In this document: positions 21,231 to 33,600 of the stretch, one piece after another
Layout of the letters: every line of letters starts with the position of its first letter
Numbering within the stretch: position 1 is the stretch's first letter
Assembly (NCBI GenBank): GCA_026119855.1
Contig: JAOWBW010000485.1
Location: 62,001 to 126,000, forward strand
Origin: Campanula takesimana
Lineage: Eukaryota; Streptophyta; Magnoliopsida; Asterales; Campanulaceae
Length of the DNA: 64,000 nt
Reading direction: 5' to 3'
Translations under genes and position numbers: made by a program
The notes under the pieces: generated by a model
What the model saw: only the letters and a program-made list of their open reading frames with translations
Databases searched by the model: none
Told to the model about the DNA's origin: nothing

Positions 21231-24200
21231 GGAGCCGCATCTGCTTATGTTGTAGACTTTGTGGGGTGTGGGCACGGTTGACCACTTTCTGGTGGGGATG
21301 AAGTGCCTTGAGTAGCGGATGCTGTTGACTTCGTGGTGGTACCTGTTATGTGTGTGCTTGACAGGTATATGTGTTCTTGCAAGAAGATGCATGAAGTGTG
21401 AAATGAAGAGAGAGAAATTATGCTCGTGGTGTGATGGGATTTTGGAACACCCTTGAAATGAGAGAGAAGTAAGAATGTAGAGAGTGATCTTGTGTGCGGT
21501 GTGATTTTGAGGAAAGCATTGGATGTATTCATACCTTCACTTACCATTGCCGCTTGAGTGGAGATGGATTTCTGATGTCCGCGGAGGATGCTTTGATGGA
21601 GAATGTCCATTCTTTTGATGTTGATGAGAGAACTCTCTTGATGATGGGTTGGCGAGATGGTACTCTGGATGATGGGTTGGTCGTGCCAAAGGCTGCCTAC
21701 GTATCCCTTGAAGGGAATCAGACCAGCGTAGTTTAAGGATGATGGAGAACTCTGGGGAAGAAGCTATGGAGCAAGGCAAAGTAAAGCACATACTTTTGCA
21801 CATAGAAGGAGATTTTTTTTTTTTTTTTTAGATTTGAAGGGAAAGAATATGCACACATGTGAGGAAAAGATTTTATTTTTTTTAGTTTGTGGGCGAACCA
21901 TTTTAACCATTGTGTGCTTGTGAAGCCAAACCAAGATCAAGTCGTGTTCAATCGAAGTCCGGATTACCTTGTTGAATTCTGTCGTTGTTGCTGTGGTGTC
22001 CAACGAATTTGTCGATCATGGGGCTCCAAAAGGCATTTGATGCCGAGATAAGGGGTTGCTGATTGTAAAGCTCCTAGAATGCCTTTGATGCCAAACTTTG
22101 AGTGGCTTGCATAGCCCCAAGATAAATCAGTTCTTGGCCCATTCAAATAAATCGCCTTTTGTTGTTGGCGTGAGCAAATCCCAAGAGTAGATTATTGATA
22201 CAAAGCCTCGAGAGATTACAAAGCCCCAAATGTCATGGACTTCTTGTTTGCGAGCTCCAAGACGGTGGAGTGTGAAGACCTTTTGATGTAAAGCCCCAAA
22301 TTATCTTGTGATCGGTTCGGCATTGAGAGCGGATGTACCGTTTGGTAGAATTTTTGATAGAGATCGCCTTCTTGCTCTTACTGGGGAGATGAATGGCCTC
22401 ATTGTTGTTGATACCCAAATGGCTGAGGGCTTATGTCAAAAGATGCAGTAATGTCTTGCGGTGCCGTCGAAGTCGCGGAGGATAAGGTCTTGGTGTGATA
22501 AAGTCCCAAATGAGTATGCTTGCTTGACTCTTCTTGAGTTGAACTAATGACGGATCTTCGGATGCAACTAGTGCTGTGGCCCAACTTTATCTGAGCTGCA
22601 CCTTGTGCTTTTGATCTTGGAGAAGGGGGTGCTGAATTGCAGAAACATTGGGATTGGCCGTGGCATTTCCCGCTATAACCCTGTTTTGATTAGAGTTTAG
22701 CATATTGAATCTTTTTCCTTTTCTCTAAGACTTCCTTCGAAATCTCGCTGTGAGTTCTAACAAAAATCATCAACTTCATTCATAACATCAGAGTCTTCAT
22801 TTAAAACCAAGAGGCCTTTGACTTGAAGTGTTGAGAGACCCTTTGAAGCTTGATCCCTTTCATGGAGACTACTCCCAAATTGCGTTGCTCGAGTATTGTT
22901 GCCCAAAACACTGTCGGTCGCGAAGCCCCAATATTTCCCTTTGCTCGGATTACTGTAATGCCGTAGCCCAAAACATTGTAGATTGCGAAGCCCCTTGAGA
23001 CCTTCGGTGCCGAATTGAGGAAGCTTCCAATGTTGCACATGACTCGGCTGGGGATACTGCTGGGGAGTTAATTGCTCTTTGCCGAGGGAGCCTTTAAGAC
23101 TTGACCGTAGCCCTTAGAGTGCCATCATTGATTGCGAGAAAGGTCCATCTTTGATTGGGGGAACGAGCACGGGCACACGCGATAAGAGGGCTTTTTGACA
23201 TCCCTTTTGGGAGACTTTGAGGATAGTCTCACACATCTTTCTCGAACATAGCCTCTAGGGCGTATTGATTGTCAAGTGAAGCAAAAGAAGTCATTGTCCT
23301 TGAGTCACATAGCCCCTAGGGCGTCACCATTTGTTGAGCAAAGCAAGAGTGACTCATCCTCGTGCGAGGGAACAAACATGATAGGACATGGCAAGAGCTA
23401 CTCCATTTCTCGGGAGCCTTTCGGCATACTTTAGAAACACATACTTGAAGAATCTTTGAAAAATGAGACACATGTTGTTGCTATTTGTTGCCCAAGCCAA
23501 TTGACTAGCTAGGGATTATTTGTGCAACCTCGTGCCCTTTTATGATGGGCTCGTTCTCGGATGGGTCTTGGATACCACGGGCCTTCTTTTCATGAACCCA
23601 AAAATGCACACTGCTGGAGAATGATGCCAATAACCCAAAACAACCTTTGATGGTGCCATATCTTGTCGAGCCTTTTGCAATCCCAAAGTTGACTCGGTGG
23701 GGAATTGACTTGCTGAGGAGATCCAATGTAGAGCTCGTGCAGTTGTCTTCTTTAGAGGCCGGAGATCTCCATTTCTCTTTCCCTTCTCTCTCTCACTCTC
23801 TCATTTTTTTTATGACGCCGCACCCTGTTTTTTGCCTAGACCGCCCTTTCGGGTTTTCAATCTAGCGGGCATCTCTTTTGCGTCTTCATTTTGACTCGAT
23901 TAATGAGGGAGTGTGCATTGACTCTAGCTGAGGAGATAAGACATGTGATTTTGCGGTGGAGACCCCTTGTTACTAAAGGTGAGTGACATTGACTTGATTA
24001 GGGAAGTGTCCCTAGTATTGACTTCATGTATTTAACCGTTTTTTGAATGACTCGTGAAGGAAAGTAAGTCATTAAGAGAGAAGAGAAGGAAAGCCCCAAT
24101 TTGATTGCAAGAAATTGGGAGTATGCAGAAAGAATAGAAGTCCCTAGACTCGACAAGGAACGCGAAATGATTCCAAATCTAAGAAAGTTATTCAATCTTT

Positions 24201-24985
24201 TTGGTGATTAATTCATTGGCAAATGAATCGTACAAAGATGTCTTGACAAGTTCGAGATGAAGGCCGATCACCATAACGCGCTAGGGCTAAACATATCTTC
24301 TTTCTTGCATGAGACCGGACCCGCAGGTTGCCTACGTTCCTCCAGTGTAGAGGCTCAGGTCACCGTAGTTCTTGTGGATTCTCCATTCTTCGTGATGGAA
24401 TTGTTGCTTCGTAGCTTCGTCCTTTGTTGGTGGATGATGTTGTTGATCTTCTTTGATTGAGGGGGATTTTTTTAATTTTTTTTTGTGCTCTAACTTTTGC
24501 CTAGGTTGATTTGATGATTTCAACCTAGCGAGCTTTTTTTTTTTTTTTTTTTTATATATATATATATATATATATCCCCTTTTGAAAACTTTGCTTCATG
24601 ATCATTGTTCCGCCTTTCTTTGTCTTGATTTCGTCGTTGTTGATGTCTTCGTTGTTGATGCCGTCGTCGATGTTTAGCCCCTAGGCGTTCAAGCGATGGC
24701 CTTCGTTCTAGAACTTGTTTAGACATCTTTTCATCATTTTGCCAAGAATTAATTGAACAACTTGGAAGAGTGTATGAGGACAAGAACGACTTTTATTTAA
24801 TGATTGACTCAAAATTCAACATTGGACGAGAGAAAACATTAATGCACACTAAAGAGGACTTTGACTCTTTTTTTTTTTTTTTTATTTATTGCTACTACTA
24901 GGTAGAGAAAGAGAAACGGAGATTTCTGTCGTCGTCTTTGCCGTTGTAGTCTCCTTGCGGCATGATCTCTTGTTGAAGGCCCATT
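21231..24985 (-). other. Long non-coding interior of element E
   Basis: About 3.75 kb with no retroelement domain on either strand. The phrase AAGCCCCAAA and variants recur irregularly between about 22030 and 24100. A T-run followed by (AT)n lies at 24535-24577. Short ORFs here share no features with known proteins. Confidence 0.55.
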
Positions 24986-25623
24986 TCAAAACCAAGCTTT
25001 TTCCTTGATGGGTTCTTGCATGTTGCCATTCTCTAGCGGTTGCTTTTCACCCACAGTAAATTCGCCGTTGTCGATCAAATCTTGGATGATGTTTCGGAGA
25101 AGGAAGCACCCTTCGGTAGTATGACCACTATGCTTGTGGTAGCCGCACCATTCACTTTGTGCATGATTCTTCAGTATCGCCTTCGGCTTGTACCCTTCCA
25201 AAGGTTTGACCTTCCCACTTGCCACCAAAGTTTCAAATGTCTCGGCTTGGGTTACTCCTAGGAGAGGAGTGAAAACTCGGTTGTTGGTGGTACCTTTGTA
25301 GCTTTTGAGGGTCGGGCCACTTGAGCATGCTTTACCATTGAACTTTGCTTTGCCGTCGGTGAGCTCTTGCAAACGGGCTTTGAGTTCGGAAACCTCTTCC
25401 TCGTGAATTCTTCTTTCATAATCAAGACGGGCCTTGAGTTCGGAACCTCTTCTTTGTGAATCCTCTTATCGATATCAAAACGGGCTTGCCACAAATTGTC
25501 TTTACGGCGGGCATCCTCGACAATCCTATCCATTTGTTCCCCCATTGATTTCATTATGTTGAGAAACCCTTCGTTGGACACGAAATAATTACCACCGTTG
25601 TTGTTATTGCCGTTGGAAGCCAT
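24986..25623 (-). pseudogene. Element E small gag remnant, frameshifted
   Basis: Minus-strand frame from MASNGNNNN (25623) with a charged, probably coiled-coil segment (MGEQMDRIVEDARRKDN, RIHKEE). A frameshift near 25440 moves it to a second frame that continues through LQELTDGKAKF to a zinc finger WCGYHKHSGHTTEGC and ends at 24986. The core retrotransposon gag domain seen in element H is missing, leaving about 210 codons. With no pol downstream, particle proteins would have to come from another element. Confidence 0.75.
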
Positions 25624-26836
25624 TGGACCTATTGGAAGAACACGGTTGATCTTAGGTTGGCCCCACAAACACCTTTTGAGTAATATGATTAAACCCACAA
25701 ACAAGGAAAAAGACTCAACCATATAGAGAAAAATGACAATTTTTTTTTTTTTTATAAGTCGGAAGGATGGAGTCCTTTTTGGGGTTTCTAGAAAAATAGT
25801 GGAATCGTCACACTAGTATATAGACCTTCTCGTGGTCCCATATACTCATCGGATTCCACCACGCTTGTGAATCCTACATGTGTCGGGATTAAACTAAATT
25901 AATGTAGTAAATCATACATGCGGGGATGGATTTTTTATTTGCGTCCAAGATAGCCACTTTTGGGGATGGAGTTTTATTTCGTCCATTGCAACAAATTGGC
26001 ATGAACGATTTGAAGACATTAGTTTAGGGAAATCTCGGTACATGAAAACCGACTTGAGTCACGATGTGTTAGACCCTAGACTAGAATTGTGTGGCTTGTG
26101 CTCGGCTAAAGAGAGGCTTAAAGGTCACCCCCGGCATGTAGTCTTGAACTACGCCACGGGCTGAGGTTGACTGCTTTGAAAGAGTCAAGGTCGGGTGGAG
26201 CTTGAAACTTTCTAGGATGGGCCTCGACGGGTTTGGGGTTGAACATTGTGCGACTCGATAGTGAGCGATTGATAAGAATATGTGCATGTAGTGTGAGGTC
26301 TAACATGTGACAAAACTTTTTTTTTTCAAAAGAAATAAAAAAAAACAAATAAGCACATAATTACAACTTTCGAATCACCCGTGTGACCGATAAAACAAAC
26401 AGAAAATAAAAGAAGTTCTGTGCAGGCCCGGTGCCCACAGATTGTCATTCTGCTCTGTTCTGTTTTCTGTGCACTGTTCTGTTCTGGGAATGTGCCCAGA
26501 AGCGCGTGCATCGGGTGGCCTATGCGGAAGGCGCGCGCGCGGTAGACAAAGAGGGGCAGAGGCGCCCGATTCTGGGCAGTACCTGCGAATCAGTGGGTTC
26601 AAGGGATTGCCTTGACCCTAAATAAAAAATTCTTTCCCCTGCAGTAATTGTTAGCACAGAAACATGGAATTGAAGGACAAGAAAGGAGGTGGGCGATTCT
26701 GGTAATTGGGGTCGGACGCGCGTGCTTTAGGCCAAGAAGGCCAGAGGCGCGCGCTTCCCACCCTTTTACCAGAATGCCCAGAAAACAGTAATAAGAACAC
26801 CAAAAGTTAAGAACGCAAGTTTAACCCTCTAATAAG
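25624..26836 (-). other. Element E leader, GC-rich patches
   Basis: Non-coding between primer site and gag. GC-rich patches at about 26500-26560 and 26710-26765 carry GCGCGC motifs and the AAGAAGGCCARAGGCGCGC phrase that is also in the LTR motif array. Confidence 0.55.
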
Positions 26837-26854
26837 TCCCCAGCGGAGTCGCCA
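26837..26854 (-). promoter_or_regulatory. Element E primer-binding site
   Basis: Minus strand TGGCGACTCCGCTGGGGA, one base from the LTR. This form is frequent in Tat-type gypsy elements; the tRNA was not assigned. Confidence 0.85.
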
Positions 26855-27623
26855 CTGTAGATACCCCGGGAGAGCCCACGGCTTGGCTATAGCGCGTGGA
26901 AGGATCCTAGGATTTCTAATTGATTTTATTTTGTAGAGTCGCCAGCTATGTTTTTAAAGGAACATAAAAAAAACCTAGAAATAGCCTATTTTTAGATGTT
27001 ACGAAACCAAGGATTCGGGAAGAGAAGGGTTCGGGGGTTAGGTGACGGAGTGGGAAGTACTTAAACACCCACTCCGCCCCGCTTACGCGGGTCTTGCTAC
27101 AATTGGTGTTCTAATGCTAAAAAGTCCTTCTATTTATTAATATGAAAATGTGCTAACGATTACAAGGGAAAGAAAAGGGAAATAAAAAGAGAATTGTTTT
27201 ATTTATTGATTTATGCTAAGAATTACATGTTGACTTATTGCTAAATCATTACATTAATAAATGATCAATGATTGAAATAGAGATTGGAATGTTGGGATAT
27301 AACCTTGGCCAAACTTCAATAGTGAAGTGGCCTTTTGGTTGTATCCCTTTTTTATGGAGATTTCATACTCATTAGAGAAGTGAGAGATGAAGAAAACAAG
27401 TAAAGAGTTTTGACAAAGAGAATTAAAAGAGTTTAGAAGGAGAATGTGAGAGTTGTACCTTGTGCTTGAATGGGGAAGAACCAAATTGTCTATAGTGACC
27501 ACCCTTTGAAAATGGATTTTGTGTGTTTTAAAGTGTTTTTGATTCAAGAATTCCTCCTCCCTTTCCATGGTGGAATGAAGAGGTATTTATAGGTGTTAGG
27601 GAAGTGTTTGTGGTCACAAAGAT

Positions 27624-27628
27624 GGCCC
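27624..27628 (+). other. Target-site duplication of element F, left copy (GGCCC)
   Basis: GGCCC here and at 36108-36112 flank element F. Confidence 0.94.
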
Positions 27629-29113
27629 TGTTGGTAGTGGTGCCCTAGGCACGTTTAATAAACGTTCTAATTGTTATCATTTATTTCATATCAATAAAGA
27701 GATGTTTTGATTATTATTGTTGTTCATGTTTACTTATAATAATCTCTGTACCTAGTACTTGTTAAGCACTAGTATAAAGGCTAAATAATCATGGGATGAT
27801 CATGTTAGATTTATGGGTACTTGTTTGGAACAAGGTACTGGACATGACCCGCTGTATGAGATTTATGTCATGGTCTATGTCGAACATATATCTCATATTA
27901 GTTATGTCATTCGAATCCTTAGACATGAAGTTATTATAGTCTTCCACTTGATGAACATTATGTTTTACATATTCAAACGCTACCTTTAACTGGGTAGTTA
28001 TAAAGGGTATGATTGGTATAATCGGATTCAAGTAGGGAAGAGTAATAAGCTAAGTGGATTTGTCCCTCTTCGGAGAGATGTCAAGCTTGGGCCTCTCGTA
28101 GGAATGATGTTGATGAAATGTTCGGCCGGACTCAAATGAATTGATCGGATTAATGTCATTTGGATTATCAACATATTCGGAATCGACAAAGTATTGAACA
28201 AAACAAGTTGACTGTTTGACCATGACTTGTGTTCAATGACATCATGGATAAAGGGATTATGACATATTCTAAAGGAATGAGAACTTGTACTTAGTTATAC
28301 TATTTGGGTAGGTATGACGGTTTGCTAGAATCATATCTTATGGTTTCATGTTTGAACCCATTGCCAACTTAGTATAATCCTAGAGGGTCACACACAATAG
28401 AACGAATCTTTAAAAGGACTATATTGGAATTTTGGAAATTCTGGAATTCTGGGGAAGTGGGCGACCGCACAGTATGGACTGGGCGGCCGCACACTTAGCT
28501 CAGTTTTGTACCAGTTTGTTTCAGATAGTTGTGCGACCCCACAGTGGCTTTTGGGCGGCCGCACAGTACTGTCGGGGGCAATTTCCTAATTCGTTTTGGA
28601 AAGGAATTTTGGACGGTTTAGACACAAGTTTCCTATTTGGAATAGGTCTAACTTGTATATAAACAGCCAAATTCGGGCCGGAACATCATCATAGCTTTTG
28701 TGCAAGTCTCCAAAGAGTTTGAGAGAGTTTTATTTTGTTCTAAGACATCTTAGATTGAAGAACAAAATAATACACAAGCATAATTCCATAAAGTTCATAT
28801 TGATTGTGAAAGCGTGTTTCACAAGTTGGTCTAGCAACCAAGATCAAGAAGCTCCTTGATATTCGTTCGTGGTGTGGATACCGCTAGAGGGTGAAGCTCA
28901 TCATCTTCAAAGTTCGTGTTCTTACTTTCTTCGTGATCAAGTTTCAATATCTCCACCAAGTTTAAAGACCAAACTCAAAGTCATCAAGGGTTAGTTTTTC
29001 CTCTATTCACGTTATGATATTTGATTTAATCATATGAACGGATCTATGGGCTTTGGGTTTCATAAAATTTTAAATGCTAAATTCCGCTGCGCATGTTACT
29101 ACGAAACCCAACA
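27629..29113 (+). repeat. Element F 5' LTR
   Basis: Starts TGTTGGTAGTGG and ends AAACCCAACA. A TATATAAA box is at 28656-28663. The GC motif pairs lie about 90-200 bases upstream of it. Confidence 0.96.
28459..28565 (+). promoter_or_regulatory. Two GC motif pairs in element F 5' LTR
   Basis: GGGCGACCGCACA at 28459, GGGCGGCCGCACA at 28481, GTGCGACCCCACA at 28531 and GGGCGGCCGCACA at 28553. Each pair is GACC-type then GGCC-type, 22 bases start to start, with 50 bases between the second and third motif. The same 22/50/22 layout is in the 3' LTR (35452, 35474, 35524, 35546). Confidence 0.85.
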
Positions 29114-29114
29114 G

Positions 29115-29126
29115 TGGTATCAGAGC
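29115..29126 (+). promoter_or_regulatory. Element F primer-binding site (tRNA-iMet)
   Basis: TGGTATCAGAGC one base after the LTR. Confidence 0.95.
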
Positions 29127-29418
29127 CCCGTTCATGTTGATTATTTCAATACCTAGATCATGTTATGTGTATATAAATTGTTTATGTGCCTTGCATGATA
29201 TGAATATTGGAATATGTGATGTTTATGTGTTATGTGATTTTATGTGGTTTATTGTTTTGCAACTTTGATCGCACGATTCAATCGCAATAACTAAATTATG
29301 GTGGATTCAGAATTGTTGGTTATTAATTTTTGATTGGATCAAAGTTTTAATAATCAGGGAAAAACAATTTTGAGACAAAATTTTCGAACTTCAAAATTCT
29401 GTACATTCTGATTAGTTT

Positions 29419-29493
29419 GGGCGACCGCACAAAATCACTTGGGCGGCCGCACATGTTTGGGCGACTGCACAGTGAGTTTTGGGCGGCCGCACA
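29419..29493 (+). promoter_or_regulatory. Two GC motif pairs in element F leader
   Basis: GGGCGACCGCACA (29419), GGGCGGCCGCACA (29441), GGGCGACTGCACA (29459), GGGCGGCCGCACA (29481). Both pairs again have a 22-base offset and the same GACC-then-GGCC order. Confidence 0.82.
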
Positions 29494-29829
29494 TAAGGAT
29501 CATATTGTCTGATTTTTGTTGAAATCAGAATTTGGAATTTTCGAGAGGTCCAACAAAACCAGAAACAGAACCAGTCCAGACCTGCTGATCTGGAATGGGT
29601 TTTGGGTAGTTGGTTTGTGTGTGGATCTTGGGGTTTGATTTTCCTATTTGTTTTAGTCTTGTGATTCTAAGATTGGTTCAAGGTTTGGATGGCTAATCTG
29701 CGTTCATCGAGATTGTGTTTCCCAAACTTGATCGCAATCAAAGTTTCAAAGATAAAACGAAGTTAGAATTATGAAGAGTTCATAATTGCTAAAATTAAGA
29801 AACAAAGTTCTTGATTCAATGATTGGAGA

Positions 29830-29902
29830 TCCATGTGGAATTGTGGATGCAATTGGCCTACGTTCATCGAGACCATCTATTGCTTAGTTTCGGCCACATG
29901 GA
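29830..29902 (+). other. Element F leader hairpin 1 (conserved loop)
   Basis: TCCATGTGG pairs with CCACATGGA (9 bp). The loop has AATTGTGGATGC and GCTTAGTTTCGG as in the other hairpins, with about 30 extra bases between them that include TACGTTCATCGAGA. Confidence 0.72.
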
Positions 29903-29925
29903 CTACTTTCTTGGTATCTTGAATT

Positions 29926-29969
29926 AGTGCGGAATTGTGGATGCCTCATGGCTTAGTTTCGGCCGCACT
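29926..29969 (+). other. Element F leader hairpin 2 (conserved loop)
   Basis: AGTGCGG pairs with CCGCACT (7 bp) around AATTGTGGATGCC-TCAT-GGCTTAGTTTCGG; GCC/GGC form an upper stem. Confidence 0.74.
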
Positions 29970-30232
29970 TCTTGTTGTCTTGATTTGGAGATAATAACCA
30001 AAGTTGAAATAGTCTCATCCTCATAATTATAGAGAAACTAATGACACATAAATATCATGCTTAAATTAATGGAGATTAATTTAGTGGCTAAACTTGATGC
30101 GTAACATGTTTATATTATGTGCTCATAAATGTGTTATATGCTATATGTGATGAACCTTCAAAGAAAGTTTTAAGTCATTCATTGCCATGCCATGATTAAA
30201 CACTTGTTTATACATGGGTGATCTTGATGTGG

Positions 30233-30521
30233 GTTCGCCTCCGCGAGGTGCATTAAGTTTATTCATGTATGAGCAAGATGAGGTTCATTAGTTTAATGTG
30301 GGCTTGCCTCCACAAGGTACATTAAATTGAATGGTTCCTATGCGTGTAAAATGGTTGGACTTAATTAGGCGTTAGGCCTAGGCAAGAGATGAGATTAAAC
30401 ATGTTTTTTGAAATTGGATTTCTCAAAGAATCTCATAAAAGGATCTAAGAATCATATGGGATATGATTGACATGATTGTCTACCTAATTAATTTAGTTTT
30501 GAGCGGTCTGCCTCCGTGGAC
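30233..30521 (+). other. Three small hairpins around GCCTCC in element F leader
   Basis: TCGC-CTCC-GCGA (about 30235), CTTG-CCTCCA-CAAG (30303-30316), and a GTC-TGCCTCCGTG-GAC type (about 30506). Element C has GCCCTAG loops at the matching first and third sites. Confidence 0.5.
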
Positions 30522-30693
30522 TCAAAAGTTAAATTAAAGTTGGATCTTAGCCCAATTAAATTATATTACACATTGGATGTATATGAAGGTTATATAATTT
30601 AGTGGGAGTATTTTGTTTGAAAAATACATTATTTATTTTTTTAATGAAAACGGGTACTTATTAAATTTTGGAAATTTTGCATATTTGTAGACA

Positions 30694-33600
30694 ATGACTA
30701 CTAACACTCAATCAATTTCGTTGCGATCGATCCTTGAGAAGGATAAGCTCCAAGAGAATGGTACTAACTTTATGGATTGGATCCGTAGCCTAAGAATTGT
30801 TCTAAGGCAAGAAGATAAGTTGTACATTCTCGATGGGCCACTTCCTGCTGAACCAGAACCTACTGCCCCTAGGGCAGAAAGAGACAGTTACAAGAAACAT
30901 CGTAATGATTCAAGAGATGTAAGCTGTCTCATTCTTGCTACCATTTGCTCAAAACTCCAACAAAGTTTGGAACATTTGGAAGCCTATGAGATAGGCGTGG
31001 AGTTAAGAGCCATGTTTCAAGAGCAAGCTAGGCAAGAGAGGTACAAGACCATTGTTGCATTCACTACTTGCAAAATGAATGAAGGGCAACAAGTGAGTCC
31101 TCACATGCTGAAAATAAAAGGTTATGTAGAGCACCTTGAGAAACTTGGCTATCCAATCCCATTGGAGCTAGCCACGGATCTCATTCTTAATTCATTGCCT
31201 AAAAGTTATAATCAGTTTGTGATGAATTATAACATGCATGGAATGGATAAGAATCTATCCGAGTTGCATGGGATGCTTAAAACTAGGGAGATGAAGATTG
31301 CGGAGAAAGGTTCTCCCGTGCTCTTAGTTCATGATGGGAAAAAGGCTGGTGCCAAAGGAAAGGGTAAGAAAGTTGTCAAACCCAAGATAAGCAAGGCAAG
31401 TGTTGCCAAGGCTTCTGAGGCAAAACCCGATTCACAAAAGGATGCAATATGTTTCCATTGTCAAGAAATTGGTCATTGGAAACGTAATTGCAAGGCTTTC
31501 TTGGAAGAGCAAAAGAAGAAGAAGAGCAGCAAGGCTGCGTCGACTTCAGGTATCTATATGATAGATATTCTCCTTTCTACCACTGATTCTTGGGTATTGG
31601 ATACCGGATGTGGTTCTCACATTTGTTTAAATGTGCAGGGTCTAAAGAATAGGAGACTACTTAAAGATGGTCAAGTAGACCTACGCGTGGGGAATGGAGC
31701 AAGAGTTGCTGCATTAGCCGTAGGGACTTATGAAGTCATTTTACCTTCCGGATTAATTCTTGTTTTGAACAATTGTTATTATGTTCCGGATTTAAGTAGA
31801 AATATTATTTCAATTTCTTGTTTGGATAATGAAGGTTTTAAGTTTCTTATTGAGAATAAGAAATTTTCTATTTATTTAAATGATGTGCTTTATGGTATTG
31901 CTAATTCATTTAATGGCCTTTATATCTTGGATGTCAAGAATGAAAATAATGACAATATCTATCATGTAAATAAGAAATCTAAACCTAATGATGTAAATCA
32001 TACCTATTTATGGCATTGCCGTCTTGGTCATATTAATGAGAAGCGTATCTCAAAACTCCATGGGGACGGACTTTTGGGTTCATGTGACTTAGAGTCATAT
32101 GACACTTGTGAGTCGTGTCTTCTTGGAAAAATGACTAAGACACCTTTTACCAAGTTGGGTGAAATGGCAAACGACTTATTCGGGTTGATACATTCCGATG
32201 TATGCGGACCATTAAGTAGCAATGCTAGGGGAGGATTTCAATACTTCATAACCTTCACTGATGATTATAGTAGATTTGTGTATGCTTACCTAATGAAACA
32301 TAAGAGTGAAGCATTTGAGATATTTAGAATATTTCAAAATGAAGTAGAAAACCAACTTGGCAAAAGTATTAAGGCACTTCGATCAGACCGTGGTGGAGAA
32401 TACTTGAGTCAAGAATTTGATGATCATCTAAAAAATTGTGGAATAGTTTCACAATTAACTCCACCCAGAACACCACAATGGAATGGTGTGTCCGAGAGGA
32501 GAAATCGGACTTTGTTAGACATGGTTCGATCAATGATGAGTCAAGTTGATATTCCAATATCCTTTTGGGGTTACGCTCTAGAAACCGCTGCTTTCACACT
32601 AAATCGTGTTCCAACTAAATCGGTTCAAAAGACTCCATATGAGATGTGGAGCGGAAAGAAAACCTGTTTATCTTTCATGAAAATTTGGGGTTGCGAAGCT
32701 TTTGTCAAAAGACTTGTCTCTGACAAACTTGCACACAAATCTGACAAATGTATTTTCGTGGGATATCCAAAGGAAACTAGAGGATATTACTTTTACAACC
32801 GAGAGGACAACAAAGTGTTTGTTGCCCGAACTGGTGTCTTTCTAGAGAAAGAGTTTCTCTCCAAAGAAATCAATGGGAGTAAAATAAATCTTGAAGAAAT
32901 TCGAGACCCAGAAAATAACATTGAACCAATTTTGGAACAAGAACAAGAACCACAAAGAGTTGTGGAACCTGTTCAAAATAAACAAGCAACTCGCAGATCT
33001 AGTAGGTTACGATCCGAGCCCGAGAGATATAGATTTCTCGTAACGGATAGTAATGAGGTGGAAATCATTGAGAATGATGAACCGACAACCTACCAAGAGG
33101 CGATGTCTTCTCCTGATTCAGACAAGTGGCTTGGAGCCATAGAATCCGAATTACAATCCATGCAAGACAATCAAGTTTGGAATTTGATTGATGCGCCCGA
33201 AGGTGTAAAAACCATAGGATGCAAATGGGTCTTCAAGAAGAAGACTGACATGGATGGGAAGGTGCATACTTACAAAGCTAAACTTGTAGCGAAGGGTTAT
33301 AGGCAAGTTCATGGTATTGACTATGATGAAACCTTTTCACCCGTAGCAATGATCAAGTCTATAAGAATTTTGCTTGCCATTGCCGCATATCATGACTATG
33401 AAATATGGCAAATGGACGTCAAAACCGCTTTCCTAAATGGAAAATTAGAAGAGGATGTGTATATGAGACAACCGGAAGGTTTTGAACAAGATTCTAAGGT
33501 ATGCAAATTGCAGAGATCCATCTATGGATTGAAGCAAGCTTCTAGGAGTTGGAATCTCCGTTTTGATGAATCGGTCAAAGAGTTTGGTTTCATCAAGAAT

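Noticed and set aside
20779..21255. Plus-strand open frames with ELMGACLDMDRVADL repeats as a real repeat protein
   Set aside because: The 45-bp unit is divisible by three, so many frames are open on both strands. No start context, domain or flanking coding sequence supports a gene.
22757..23040. Minus-strand ORFs in the E interior as a captured gene
   Set aside because: Two overlapping frames of similar length, no domain, and composition like the surrounding AAGCCCCAAA phrases.
24535..24577. T-run and (AT)n as a terminator or origin
   Set aside because: Ordinary microsatellite in plant DNA; no supporting structure.
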